Shown here in pieces: positions 1-7,687 of a stretch of 37,499 nucleotides of DNA. This stretch comes from Natrialbaceae archaeon. GTDB taxonomy: Archaea; Halobacteriota; Halobacteria; Halobacteriales; Natrialbaceae. Below the pieces are notes generated by a model. That model ran no database searches and had not been told where the DNA came from. It saw only the letters and a program-made list of their open reading frames with translations. The translations under genes and the position numbers were made by a program. Within the stretch, counting starts at the first letter, position 1, and each line of letters opens with the position of its first letter. Location of the stretch: contig PWMF01000135.1 in the NCBI GenBank assembly GCA_003559215.1, positions 1-37,499 on the forward strand. Direction: 5' to 3'.

Positions 1-1077
1 CGCGCCGGCGCGTTTGAGCTTCCGGGTGTTCTCCCGATCCGTCGCGGCCGTGACGATGCGAACGTCGGGCCGGAGCTCGCGGGCGGTCAACACCGCCATC
101 GCGTCCTGGGCGTCGTCGTCGGTCGCGACGAGAACCGCACGGGCGTTCTCGATCTTCGCCCGCCGGAGGGGTTCCTCGTCGCTCGGGTTGGCCGTCAACA
201 CGCGAATGTCGCGGTCGGAGAGGTCACTCGCCGCGTTTTGGTCCTGCGTGACCACCAGGAACTGACGATCGGCCTCGTGGAGTTCGTTGACGATCGGTTC
301 GGTCAGGTCCCCGTAGCCGAGCACGAGGATGTGGTCTTCCAGCAGGTCGAGTTCGGAGTCAGTCATAATTCCCAGCGTTTTCGAGATGCGGGCCTGGATC
401 GCGGGCCCGACGAGCGCTCCGATTGCGATACCGAAGCTAGCGACGCCCAGTACGACGACGGACATCGTAAAGAGCATTGCGACCTCGGTTTCGGGTCCGA
501 TGTCGCCGTAGCCGACCGTACTCGAGGTGATCAGCGTAAAGTAGAAGGCGTCGAGCAGGTGGTCGATCCCGTCGAACTGCTCGCGCAGGGCGTACGAGCC
601 GAACGTGCCGTAGGCCTGCACCCCGACGAGCGCGCCGCCGGCGGCGAGCTGGGTCGTCGACAGCTCGAGCGATCGATCGAACCGTCGTCGGCTGAGCAGC
701 AGCGTCGGGAGGGCACACATAGAGAGGACGACCAGCGGCAGCGAGTACGGGCTCGCCTGCAGCAGTCCCTGCACCGCCGTCAGCGGTAACAGGAGGAACG
801 TTGCCCACCAGCCGGCGCGTAACCGTCGCCTGAGCGCGAGCGCGCTCGCGAGCATCAGAAACCCGGTCAGCGCCCCCGTGAATCCAACCGCGTTCTGGAC
901 GACGATCGGCACGTGGGGTGCAACGGGGCCGAAGTCGGCGGCCTGCTGGTCGATCCTGAGGATCCCGGTCGCGACCGAGAGCAAGGCGACGAGCATGGCG
1001 AGGACGACCGCCGCCCGCGTCGTCACGGCCCAGCGCCAGTTCTCGGGCAACCGCTCCACGATGCGTTCGCCGACCAT
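1..1077 (-). CDS. Potassium channel protein with ion-channel pore and TrkA-N (RCK) domain, 3' end cut by window
   Basis: Membrane channel, probably passing K+ under control of a cytoplasmic nucleotide-binding domain. The reading frame runs from an ATG at 1077 to base 1 with no stop, so 359 residues are visible and the C-terminus is missing. Several hydrophobic segments fill residues 15-165. A pore helix and selectivity filter TVGYGD follow at residues 187-192, then a last membrane helix to about 222. A Rossmann-type RCK/TrkA-N domain starts near residue 245, with a GYGD nucleotide-binding turn at 254-257. TVGYGD is the classic K+ filter, so the family is clear; ligand and gating are not. The patatin gene upstream ends 24 bp before this start on the same strand, so the two may share a transcript. 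TrkA-C proteins lie just beyond, which fits a K+ homeostasis locus. Confidence 0.93.
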   Translation of the reverse strand, partial: MVGERIVERLPENWRWAVTTRAAVVLAMLVALLSVATGILRIDQQAADFGPVAPHVPIVVQNAVGFTGALTGFLMLASALALRRRLRAGWWATFLLLPLTAVQGLLQASPYSLPLVVLSMCALPTLLLSRRRFDRSLELSTTQLAAGGALVGVQAYGTFGSYALREQFDGIDHLLDAFYFTLITSSTVGYGDIGPETEVAMLFTMSVVVLGVASFGIAIGALVGPAIQARISKTLGIMTDSELDLLEDHILVLGYGDLTEPIVNELHEADRQFLVVTQDQNAASDLSDRDIRVLTANPSDEEPLRRAKIENARAVLVATDDDAQDAMAVLTARELRPDVRIVTAATDRENTRKLKRAGA

Positions 1078-1101
1078 ACCCGGGTTCGGTCGCGTGGCCG
1101 A

Positions 1102-2091
1102 TTAAACCTCTTCGTTTGCGGTCGCGTCCCGGTCGTCGAGGAACTCCCCGGCGGCCTCCTCGCCGTCGGCGAACAGCTCCTCGAGGAACTCCGGGCTCCG
1201 GTCGAGTTTCGTCCGCCAGCCCAGATCGGGCCGACGAAAGCGGAGTCGTTCGATCTCGGTGTGCGTGAACTTCTCGGGAAGGTAGCCCGCTTCGATCCAG
1301 TCGTTGAGCTGTTCGATGAAGTCGATCTCGGCGTTCAGCGACTTGTTTCCCGAGAGTTCGTTCCGGCGATCGGCGATCCCCTCCGTCGACTTCGGAATAC
1401 GGGGTCGCGCCTGCGGGTTGATCTTGATCACCCAGATCTCGTCGGGGTCGGGCGTCTCCCGGTTGCTCACGAACTCCTTGATCGGCGGGTTCTTCGAGAA
1501 CAGCCCGTCCCAGTAGTAGTTGCCGTCGACCTCTTCGGCCGGAAAGACGTACGGGATCGCGGCCGACGCCAGAACCGCTTCCGGGGAGAGTTCGTCCTCG
1601 CGAAAGAGCTTGAAACTCCCCGTGAGAACGTTGGCGGCACTGATCAGCAGCGCCGGCTCGCTTCCGTCCAGTAGTTCGGGGATGGCCTCGAAATCGACGT
1701 GGCGCTCGAGCAGGTCGAGGAACTCACGCCGGCCCCAGAGCGCGGCGGGCGACTGATAGGGGCTGATCTCGGGGGTTGGAACACCCATCCGCTGGAGTCG
1801 CCCGGTCCAGCGGACCGTCTCGTTGGCCAGCCGGTCGATAGGCCCGCGGGCCGCCATGTCGGCCCAGTAGTCGGCGAGCAACTGCCCGGGCTCGTGGTCG
1901 GGGTGTTCGTGGCCGTACCACGCGAGCAGCGCGCAGACGGCCCCGCCGGAGGTCCCGCTGAAGCCGACGATCTCGACGTCTCGATTTAGCCGATCGTCCT
2001 CGAGCAGCCGAGAGAGCACGCCGGCGGTAAACGCCGTGTGACTTCCCCCACCCTGACACGCGATCGCGACGCGCTGTGGATCTGAACTCAT
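1102..2091 (-). CDS. Patatin-like phospholipase
   Basis: Predicted serine acyl hydrolase acting on lipids, 329 aa. The patatin fingerprint is complete: oxyanion loop GGGSHTAF at residues 14-21, nucleophile elbow GTSGG with Ser48, and catalytic Asp195 in the WDGLFSKNPP segment. I chose the ATG at 2091 (MSSDPQ...) rather than the in-frame start 33 bp upstream, because the family begins immediately before the glycine-rich loop. There is no signal peptide or membrane helix, so it is probably cytoplasmic. The K+ channel gene follows 24 bp downstream on the same strand. A link between lipid hydrolysis and the channel is only inference from position. In haloarchaea the natural lipids are ether-linked, so the true ester substrate is unclear. 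Confidence 0.9.
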   Translation of the reverse strand: MSSDPQRVAIACQGGGSHTAFTAGVLSRLLEDDRLNRDVEIVGFSGTSGGAVCALLAWYGHEHPDHEPGQLLADYWADMAARGPIDRLANETVRWTGRLQRMGVPTPEISPYQSPAALWGRREFLDLLERHVDFEAIPELLDGSEPALLISAANVLTGSFKLFREDELSPEAVLASAAIPYVFPAEEVDGNYYWDGLFSKNPPIKEFVSNRETPDPDEIWVIKINPQARPRIPKSTEGIADRRNELSGNKSLNAEIDFIEQLNDWIEAGYLPEKFTHTEIERLRFRRPDLGWRTKLDRSPEFLEELFADGEEAAGEFLDDRDATANEEV

Positions 2092-2160
2092 CGTCTTCCT
2101 CGTTCGTTCCCGGCCGCGGACCAAGTTCGTTCGGGCTGCAGCTCTGCGAGCCGGTAGCTG

Positions 2161-2184
2161 TTTAACGGTCCCGGCCGATCGGCC
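2161..2184 (+). promoter_or_regulatory. Probable TATA box and 12-bp palindrome before the first TrkA-C gene
   Basis: TTTAAC at 2161-2166 is centred about 26 bp before the ATG at 2189, the usual spacing of a haloarchaeal TATA box for a leaderless transcript. The perfect palindrome GGCCGATCGGCC (2173-2184) sits between the TATA box and the start codon, where a repressor site would be expected. The promoter is reasonable; the operator idea is tentative because short GC-rich palindromes arise by chance in this genome. Confidence 0.4.
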
Positions 2185-2188
2185 GATA

Positions 2189-3463
2189 ATGACGCTGCCG
2201 GTCGAAGTACTGCTGGGTCTCTACCTCGGTCTCCTGACCGGAATCGTGCCCGCGTTCGTCTCCGGTGCGCTTGGCTTTCTCGTTCGGTACGTGACCGGCG
2301 TTACGCTGCCCGGTTTCGGTGTGGTCGTGCTGGCGCTCTCGATCGCCAGCGTCCAGGGCGGCCTGCTCGGGCTCGTCGAACCCGATATCGCGCAGTCACC
2401 CCGGTTGCTGGTCGCCGTGCTGGTCGTCCTGATGCTCGCGCTGTACGCCCACAACGAGGGCGACAAACTCGGCGCCGAGTTGCCGCGGCGGCTCTCGCTG
2501 TCCGGGCTGCGCCAGCGAACCCTCTCGGCCGACGTGATCGAGTTCGTCGGCGCTGCCGGACAGGTTCCGATCCGACCCACCGGCGAGATCCGCGATATGG
2601 AGGGGTATCCGCCGCTGCCGGCCGACCTCCGCAGGACGCTCCGGACCGGTTCCTGGCGGCTCCCGGCCGACCTTCCGCTCTCGGAGCTCGAGGTGCGTCT
2701 CGAAGAACGTCTGCGAACCGACCACGAGCTCACGGACGTCGTCGTCTCGATCGACGAGCGAGGGCGCGCGACCATCGCCGCGGCGCCGTCGCCCGGTGGG
2801 CTCTCGCGGCGCGTGCCGGAGGGAAAGCGGGCGGTGTCGATCGCGACGCTGGTGCCGACCGGGCTGGCACGCGGGGACCGGGTAACCGTGCAAGGGGACT
2901 CCCGATCGATCGCCGGGACGGTCCTGAGCGCACGGACCGACCGGGACGACGGCCGAGAGCCACGGGGAGGCCGAGAGCCGTCGGGAGGATCCGACGCGAA
3001 CCGGACCGAGCCGGCTGCATCGGACGCGGCGACGGACCCCCCGACCTCAGCCCCATCCCCTCCCCCGGGCGGATCGAGCGTCGCGAGCCCCGGCGGCGTC
3101 GGTCTCGTCACGGTCGCCGTCGACCGGTCGGCCGTGAAGCCGCTGCTCGAGGCGGAGACCCCGCGGCTGATCGTCCGATCGCGGGGAACCAACCGGGACT
3201 TCGAGGCGTTCGCGCTGGTCAAACGCGCCGGGTACGCGATCCGTCGGCTGATCGTGGGCGCGACCGCGGAGTCGGCGCCCGTCGACCCGCCGTCCGACGT
3301 GCGAGTGCTCGCGGTTCGCAGACAGGACGCCGATCCCGGCGACCGTCGCCAGGGGTGGCGGTTCGTTCCGGGGGGCGAGGACCGCCTCGAAGCCGGCGAC
3401 GAGGTGTTCGTCGCCGGTCCCGAAGGGACGACCGACGCCTTCGCGGAGGCGGTCGGGAGATGA
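2189..3463 (+). CDS. Membrane-anchored TrkA-C (RCK-C) domain protein, first of a pair
   Basis: A 424-aa protein with about three hydrophobic segments in residues 1-90, a soluble domain (about 95-250), a low-complexity Pro/Ser/Gly/Asp linker (about 250-305), and a C-terminal TrkA-C-like domain. That domain ends with GGEDRLEAGDEVFVAGPEG, typical of RCK-C. It has no pore sequence and no Rossmann TrkA-N domain, so it is not itself a channel of the usual type. TrkA-C domains bind small ligands in K+ channels and transporters, so a regulatory role in K+ transport is likely but inferred. The next gene is a paralogue starting 37 bp downstream on the same strand, and the divergent neighbours are a patatin and a K+ channel. 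The start is set by a TATA box 26 bp upstream. Confidence 0.82.
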   Translation: MTLPVEVLLGLYLGLLTGIVPAFVSGALGFLVRYVTGVTLPGFGVVVLALSIASVQGGLLGLVEPDIAQSPRLLVAVLVVLMLALYAHNEGDKLGAELPRRLSLSGLRQRTLSADVIEFVGAAGQVPIRPTGEIRDMEGYPPLPADLRRTLRTGSWRLPADLPLSELEVRLEERLRTDHELTDVVVSIDERGRATIAAAPSPGGLSRRVPEGKRAVSIATLVPTGLARGDRVTVQGDSRSIAGTVLSARTDRDDGREPRGGREPSGGSDANRTEPAASDAATDPPTSAPSPPPGGSSVASPGGVGLVTVAVDRSAVKPLLEAETPRLIVRSRGTNRDFEAFALVKRAGYAIRRLIVGATAESAPVDPPSDVRVLAVRRQDADPGDRRQGWRFVPGGEDRLEAGDEVFVAGPEGTTDAFAEAVGR

Positions 3464-3500
3464 GCCGCCCGCCGCTCGACCGTCGGCGGGGTGATCGCGC

Positions 3501-4649
3501 GTGATCGAGCTGTTCGTCACGCAACTCGCCCAGACCGAGCCCGTCGTCGACTCGCTGCTCGACGTCCTCGGCAGGATACTTGGTTTCACCGTCCTCGCGG
3601 CCGGAACTGCGGCAGCCGCGGCCGTGACCTTCCGGTGGTACAGCGCCGACGAACTCCCGGAGGGGGTCGGTATCCTCGCCGGTATCACGGCCGTCGCAAT
3701 CTGGCTGAACACGAAGACCGCCCTCCAGGACGCGATCATCGGTACGACGCCGCTGCTCGAGATCGAGACCGCGGTGTACACTGTCGTCGTCTTCGCCACG
3801 AGCGCGATCGCCGCCGACGGCGGGCGACGGGTCGGGGATTACCTCGGCCGGGACGTGTTCTCACTCGCCGCGCCGCGGACGATCGACGACGTGGGACAGC
3901 TCGTCCGCTCGGCCGGCCGCGTGACCGCGGTGGAACTCCCGGAGACGATCGAGGACGTCGACGGCTACGATCCCGTCGACGCGGAGACGAAGGCGGATCT
4001 CGCCGGCGAGACGTTTCTCTTCCCGCGACACCTGCCCGTGGGACAGTTTCGCGACCGGCTGACCGCGCGCCTCGAGCGCGACTACGGGATCGGCCACGTC
4101 GACGTCGAGCTCGGAGCCGACGGCGAGATCGAGTACCTCGGACTGGGGAGCCGACCGGCGGGAATCGGGCCGACGCTGGCTCCCGGCACCGTCGCCCTCT
4201 CGATTCGTGCGGATCCCGCGGCGGACGCTAGCCCGGGCGACGCCGTCCAGATCTGGACCAGCGACGACGGAACCCGACCGCTCGCGGTCGGCGAACTGCG
4301 GGGAACGGCCGCCGACGCGGCGACCGTCGCCGTCGACGCCGACGAAGTTGACGCGTTCGATGCCGACCGTCCGTACCGACTCGTGACGCTCCCGGGAACG
4401 CCCGACGCGGAACGGGAGCTGGTGTCCGCGCTCCGTGCGGCCGACGAGACGGTCACCGCGCTGGCCGTCGACGCCGGGGGCTCCCTCGACGGGGCGAGCG
4501 TCGACTCGCTGCCGGCGCTGGTGCTCGCGATCGACCGAAACGAGGACGACGCCGTCGCACTCCCGTCCGGCGAGCTCCGTCTCGCGGCCGGCGACGTCGC
4601 GTACGCCCTCGGCCGGCCGGAGGCCCTGCGCCGGCTCCCGGAGCGGTAG
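3501..4649 (+). CDS. Membrane-anchored TrkA-C domain protein, second of a pair
   Basis: A 382-aa paralogue of the preceding gene with the same plan. Hydrophobic segments lie at about 25-48, 55-75 and 90-108. A soluble domain follows, with a counterpart of the upstream protein's central region (compare HLPVGQFRDRLTARLE here with DLPLSELEVRLEERLR there). A C-terminal TrkA-C module contains the GELRLAAGDVAYALG turn. The start is a GTG at 3501, 37 bp after the previous stop, so the two are probably co-transcribed. It lacks the linker present in the first protein and has no channel pore. Most likely the two subunits act together as a K+ transport regulator; this is inference from domain content and position. 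Confidence 0.8.
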   Translation: MIELFVTQLAQTEPVVDSLLDVLGRILGFTVLAAGTAAAAAVTFRWYSADELPEGVGILAGITAVAIWLNTKTALQDAIIGTTPLLEIETAVYTVVVFATSAIAADGGRRVGDYLGRDVFSLAAPRTIDDVGQLVRSAGRVTAVELPETIEDVDGYDPVDAETKADLAGETFLFPRHLPVGQFRDRLTARLERDYGIGHVDVELGADGEIEYLGLGSRPAGIGPTLAPGTVALSIRADPAADASPGDAVQIWTSDDGTRPLAVGELRGTAADAATVAVDADEVDAFDADRPYRLVTLPGTPDAERELVSALRAADETVTALAVDAGGSLDGASVDSLPALVLAIDRNEDDAVALPSGELRLAAGDVAYALGRPEALRRLPER

Positions 4650-4680
4650 CTACTTGCCCCCGGCACGGATAGCGCCATCC

Positions 4681-4974
4681 ATGACCGAGTGGAAGCTGTT
4701 CGCGGATCTCGCCGAGCGCGCAGGTGACAAACACGTCGCGGTCGACGCCGACGCCGGCGACACCGTCGGCGACGCCCTCGAGGAGCTCCTCCAGGGTCGG
4801 CCCGAACTCGAGGACCGCGTCCTCGAAGACGGCGAGTTGCGCTCCCAGATCAACGTGTTGCGAAACGGAACGAACGTCTTAGTCGAGGAGGAGGGACTCG
4901 AGACCGAACTCGAGGACGGCGACGAGCTGGCGCTGTTCCCGCCCGTCAGCGGCGGCTGTTGTAATCCCAACTGA
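4681..4974 (+). CDS. samp1: SAMP1-like ubiquitin-fold protein (MoaD/ThiS family) with residues after the diglycine
   Basis: A 97-aa beta-grasp protein very similar from memory to Haloferax SAMP1. It opens with MTEWKLFADLAERAG, has a central INVLRNG, and reaches the hallmark ELALFPPVSGG. SAMPs are adenylated at their C-terminal Gly by the E1-like UbaA and joined to lysines, and some also supply sulfur for molybdopterin or tRNA thiolation. Here the reading frame does not stop at the diglycine (residues 91-92) but adds CCNPN before the TGA. A free C-terminal Gly is needed for activation, so this form should need trimming or work differently. The ATG at 4681 lies 31 bp after the TrkA-C gene, with a weak TATA-like CTACTTG about 28 bp upstream. 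Confidence 0.88.
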   Translation: MTEWKLFADLAERAGDKHVAVDADAGDTVGDALEELLQGRPELEDRVLEDGELRSQINVLRNGTNVLVEEEGLETELEDGDELALFPPVSGGCCNPN

Positions 4975-5142
4975 AACCGTTCTCACACCGACCGCACCGC
5001 TCACGAGCCACTCCGTTTCCCGTTCGCTATGCCGCGGCTCTCGCTCACGCTGTTCGCTTCGAACCGCGCTTCCGCCGTACAACCGGGTGTGTACTGTCTG
5101 TCAGTTACTACCATAGCCGTCGAACCGCTCGCTCAAGGATCA
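4975..5142. other. Intergenic region between convergent genes
   Basis: 168 bp between the stops of the SAMP1-like gene and the GNAT gene. I see no small ORF with a plausible start, no RNA gene and no clear oligo-T terminator. Confidence 0.5.
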
Positions 5143-6066
5143 TCAGTTCCCGGTTCCGTCCGTCGAGAGGTCGATCCCCAGCACGAAGTCCGGCTCTTCG
5201 GAAATGTCGGCGCCCGCGTAGGAGGCGTCGCTGACGTCGCTGGCGGTCTCGGGGATCAGGACCCGCGTTCGGTCCGCGCCGACGCTCGCGGCGTCCCGTG
5301 CGATCGCCCCGAACAGCGACCGCGCGGCGTCGACGTCGTCCCAGGCGCCGACGCCGTACTCGGCCCACGTCTCGGTCTCGCCGTCGTCACCCTCGCGGTC
5401 GTACGTTCGAACGCGGTACGACGCCCCGGCCAGTCTCGACTCCCGTTCGACGGCGAAGGTCGCCGTCTCGTCGGCGAGGCGCTCGAAGTCCGTGCGCGTG
5501 AGTTCGCGCACCGCCCACGACTCCTCGGGAGCAAAGCCCAGTCCCCGGAGGTGCTCGCGGGCGTCGCTGTGGGTCCAGTAGCGCCAGGCCGCCGCAGGGT
5601 CGCTCGAAACCGAGTCCGGAGCCGAGACGTCCGGCTCCGGCTCGGGGTGGGCGAAGCGAAACTCCGTCAGCGGCTCGAGTCCGCCCTTACGCGCGGCGCC
5701 CAGCGAGGCCGCGTTCCACGAGAAGATCATGATCCGTCCGACAGTCGCCCCCTGCTGGCGGGCCCACTCGAAACAGGCCTCGTTGAGCCGCCCGCTCACT
5801 CCCTGGCGCTGATACGCAGGGTTGACCCGCATTCCCTGGAACCAGGCCTCGTCGTCCGAGACCATTACGGCCTGGACGATCCCCGCGACGTCGTCGCCGG
5901 CGTCGGCCAGGAACGTCTTCTTTCGCTCGTCGCCGTCCTCGAGCCAGTCGTGGTAGATCTCGGGGATGTAGTCGCCGCCCCGATCCTCCCAGAGGTCCTC
6001 GGTGAACGCCTTCACGCCCTCGTAGTCGTCGTGCGTCGCTCGTCGGATGTTGATACCCACCGACAT
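5143..6066 (-). CDS. GNAT family N-acetyltransferase
   Basis: A 307-aa protein with an N-terminal GNAT acetyl-CoA-binding domain: MRVNPAYQRQGVSGRL carries the motif A Q-x-x-G-x-G/A type loop at residues 86-92. A second, less recognisable domain follows (about 165-300), so it is about twice the length of a minimal GNAT. The substrate cannot be told from sequence. The ATG at 6066 lies only 4 bp after the gatD stop on the same strand, which strongly suggests one transcript with gatD. Whether it acts on a translation component is speculation from that linkage alone. Confidence 0.87.
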   Translation of the reverse strand: MSVGINIRRATHDDYEGVKAFTEDLWEDRGGDYIPEIYHDWLEDGDERKKTFLADAGDDVAGIVQAVMVSDDEAWFQGMRVNPAYQRQGVSGRLNEACFEWARQQGATVGRIMIFSWNAASLGAARKGGLEPLTEFRFAHPEPEPDVSAPDSVSSDPAAAWRYWTHSDAREHLRGLGFAPEESWAVRELTRTDFERLADETATFAVERESRLAGASYRVRTYDREGDDGETETWAEYGVGAWDDVDAARSLFGAIARDAASVGADRTRVLIPETASDVSDASYAGADISEEPDFVLGIDLSTDGTGN

Positions 6067-6070
6067 CCGA

Positions 6071-7333
6071 TCACTCCCAGGGGGTCGACCGCTCCTGTAG
6101 TTCGCCGGCCAGCGATGTCTCCATCGCCTCCGGGACCGAGTCGGCGTTCTCGAGCGCCCACATCAGCTTCACCTTCGCCGTTCCGGGCAGGGTGTCGCCG
6201 GCTTCGATCACGCCGGCCTCGAGGAGGTCCCGACCGGTATCGTAGACACGGTCGCAGATCCGCCCCTCCAGGCACTGACTGGTCATGACGACGGTCGTCC
6301 CGTCCTCGATCAGCTCCTCGATTCGGGGGATCAGATCGGTGTGGACGTGGCCCAGGCCCGTTCCCTCGAGGACCAACCCCTCGCTTCCCTCCGCGACGTC
6401 GAGGAAGGCGGGATCCATTCCCGGCGTGAACTTCAGGAGTTCGACCTCGGTCTCGAGAGCGTCCTCGAGCGCGAGCTCCGCCTCACCCCGTTGCTGGTAG
6501 TCCCCGCGGATCGTCACGCTCTCGGAGCTATAGTCGACCTCTCCCAGCGGCTCGGCGCCGACCGTCTCGAAGGCGTCCCGCCGGGAGGTGTGGTTCTTCC
6601 GAACCCGAGTGCCGCGATGGAGCGCGCAGACGTCGTCGCTCTCGGAGGCGTGCATACAGACCGTGACCTCCGCGCAGTCGCTCTTGGCGGCTTCGACTGC
6701 ACAGACGGCGTTCATCACGTTGTCCGAGGACGGCCGATCCGCCGAGCGCTGGCTGCCAGTAAAGACGATCGGCACCGGCGTCTCGAGCATAAAGGCGAGC
6801 GCGGAGGCGGAGTACTGCATCGTGTCGGTGCCGTGCATGACGACGACGCCGTCGGCGCCCGCTTCGATCTCCTCGCGGACCGCCTCGGCGAGCTCTACCC
6901 AGATCGGGGGCTCCATGTTCTCCGAGAGGATGTTGGCGACGACCCGTCCGCGGTAGTTGGCGCGGCCCGCGAGGTCGGGGACGGCCCGCAGAACGTCTTC
7001 GGCGTCGAACTGTGCCGTCACGGCGCCCGTGCGGTAGTCGACCGTCGAGGCGATCGTGCCACCCGTCGATATCAGCGCAATCGTCGGCAGCTCCTCGTCG
7101 AATTCGACGCTCGAGCCACCCTCCTTGTCGTCGCTCTCGTCGACCGAGGCCGAGCCGCCGATCTCGTAGACGTCCTCCTCGAGCACGTCGACCGCTGCGC
7201 CCTCGCGGTCGATTCCGACGTTGTAGCCGCCCTCGAGTTTTACCACGAGCTGCTCGTCCGTACTGGAGGGCAACAGGACGCCCTCGTAGCTGCGGTCCGC
7301 GCGATCGACGCGAACGCGGTCGCCTGGATTCAT
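6071..7333 (-). CDS. gatD: Glu-tRNA(Gln) amidotransferase subunit D
   Basis: Asparaginase-like subunit of the archaeal GatDE complex, which makes Gln-tRNA(Gln) by amidating Glu-tRNA(Gln). GatD releases ammonia from glutamine for GatE. The 420-aa length is normal. Residues 1-60 form the small beta-barrel that marks GatD apart from plain asparaginases. The type I asparaginase active site follows: TGGTIAS at 90-96 (catalytic Thr) and HGTDTM at 167-172. gatE is not in this window, as is common in archaea. The gene is the first of a two-gene transcript with the GNAT gene 4 bp downstream. Cytoplasmic. Confidence 0.95.
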   Translation of the reverse strand: MNPGDRVRVDRADRSYEGVLLPSSTDEQLVVKLEGGYNVGIDREGAAVDVLEEDVYEIGGSASVDESDDKEGGSSVEFDEELPTIALISTGGTIASTVDYRTGAVTAQFDAEDVLRAVPDLAGRANYRGRVVANILSENMEPPIWVELAEAVREEIEAGADGVVVMHGTDTMQYSASALAFMLETPVPIVFTGSQRSADRPSSDNVMNAVCAVEAAKSDCAEVTVCMHASESDDVCALHRGTRVRKNHTSRRDAFETVGAEPLGEVDYSSESVTIRGDYQQRGEAELALEDALETEVELLKFTPGMDPAFLDVAEGSEGLVLEGTGLGHVHTDLIPRIEELIEDGTTVVMTSQCLEGRICDRVYDTGRDLLEAGVIEAGDTLPGTAKVKLMWALENADSVPEAMETSLAGELQERSTPWE

Positions 7334-7388
7334 ACCTCTTCGTTGCGCGGCGCCGGACTTGAAGGCACTCTTTCGGCGTCGAGCCGCG

Positions 7389-7586
7389 TTACGTGACGAG
7401 GCCGACGACGACGAGTCCGACCCCCATCAGGAGGAGCACGCCGGCGATGACCGCCGTCAGCAGGCGGACGGTACTCAAGGCGTCGCGGGTGAGATCGAGC
7501 CGCGGGTAGAGGTGGCGACCGACGTACAGCAACCCTCCCCCGAGAGCGATCGAGATCACCCCGAAGACGATCAGCTCGGTAGTCAC
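7389..7586 (-). CDS. Small two-helix membrane protein
   Basis: A 65-aa protein made almost entirely of two transmembrane helices (residues 4-22 and 42-63), joined by a short loop containing RHLYPRLDLTRDAL. I do not recognise a named family. It uses a GTG start at 7586. A TATA-like TTTTTACC on the minus strand around 7608-7616 is about 27 bp upstream, which supports a leaderless transcript and this start. It ends 55 bp before the gatD start. The codon use and hydrophobic pattern look genuine rather than like an antisense shadow. Function unknown. Confidence 0.68.
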   Translation of the reverse strand: MTTELIVFGVISIALGGGLLYVGRHLYPRLDLTRDALSTVRLLTAVIAGVLLLMGVGLVVVGLVT

Positions 7587-7623
7587 TGTCAGCCAGTACG
7601 CCGGGGAGGGTAAAAAGAACGCC

Positions 7624-7655
7624 CGTCGACCATGGGAAACGTCGACCGTGGGAAA
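7624..7655. repeat. Two tandem copies of a 16-bp repeat in a divergent promoter region
   Basis: CGTCGACCATGGGAAA (7624-7639) is followed directly by CGTCGACCGTGGGAAA (7640-7655), 15 of 16 bases identical. They lie between the minus-strand small membrane gene and the plus-strand gene at 7688. Head-to-tail repeats one and a half helical turns apart in a divergent promoter could be binding sites for a dimeric regulator. Confidence 0.5.
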
Positions 7656-7687
7656 AGGCCATGGTGTCGGGGCGCTTGCACTCGCAT

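Noticed and set aside
2221-3222. Minus-strand ORF of 333 codons
   Set aside because: Ser/Arg-rich shadow of the first TrkA-C gene.
5029-6288. Long plus-strand ORF of 419 codons
   Set aside because: Antisense to the GNAT and gatD genes, which have clear motifs. High G+C makes long antisense frames common, and its product has no recognisable domain.
6341-7396. Plus-strand ORF of 351 codons
   Set aside because: Lies opposite gatD, which is certain.
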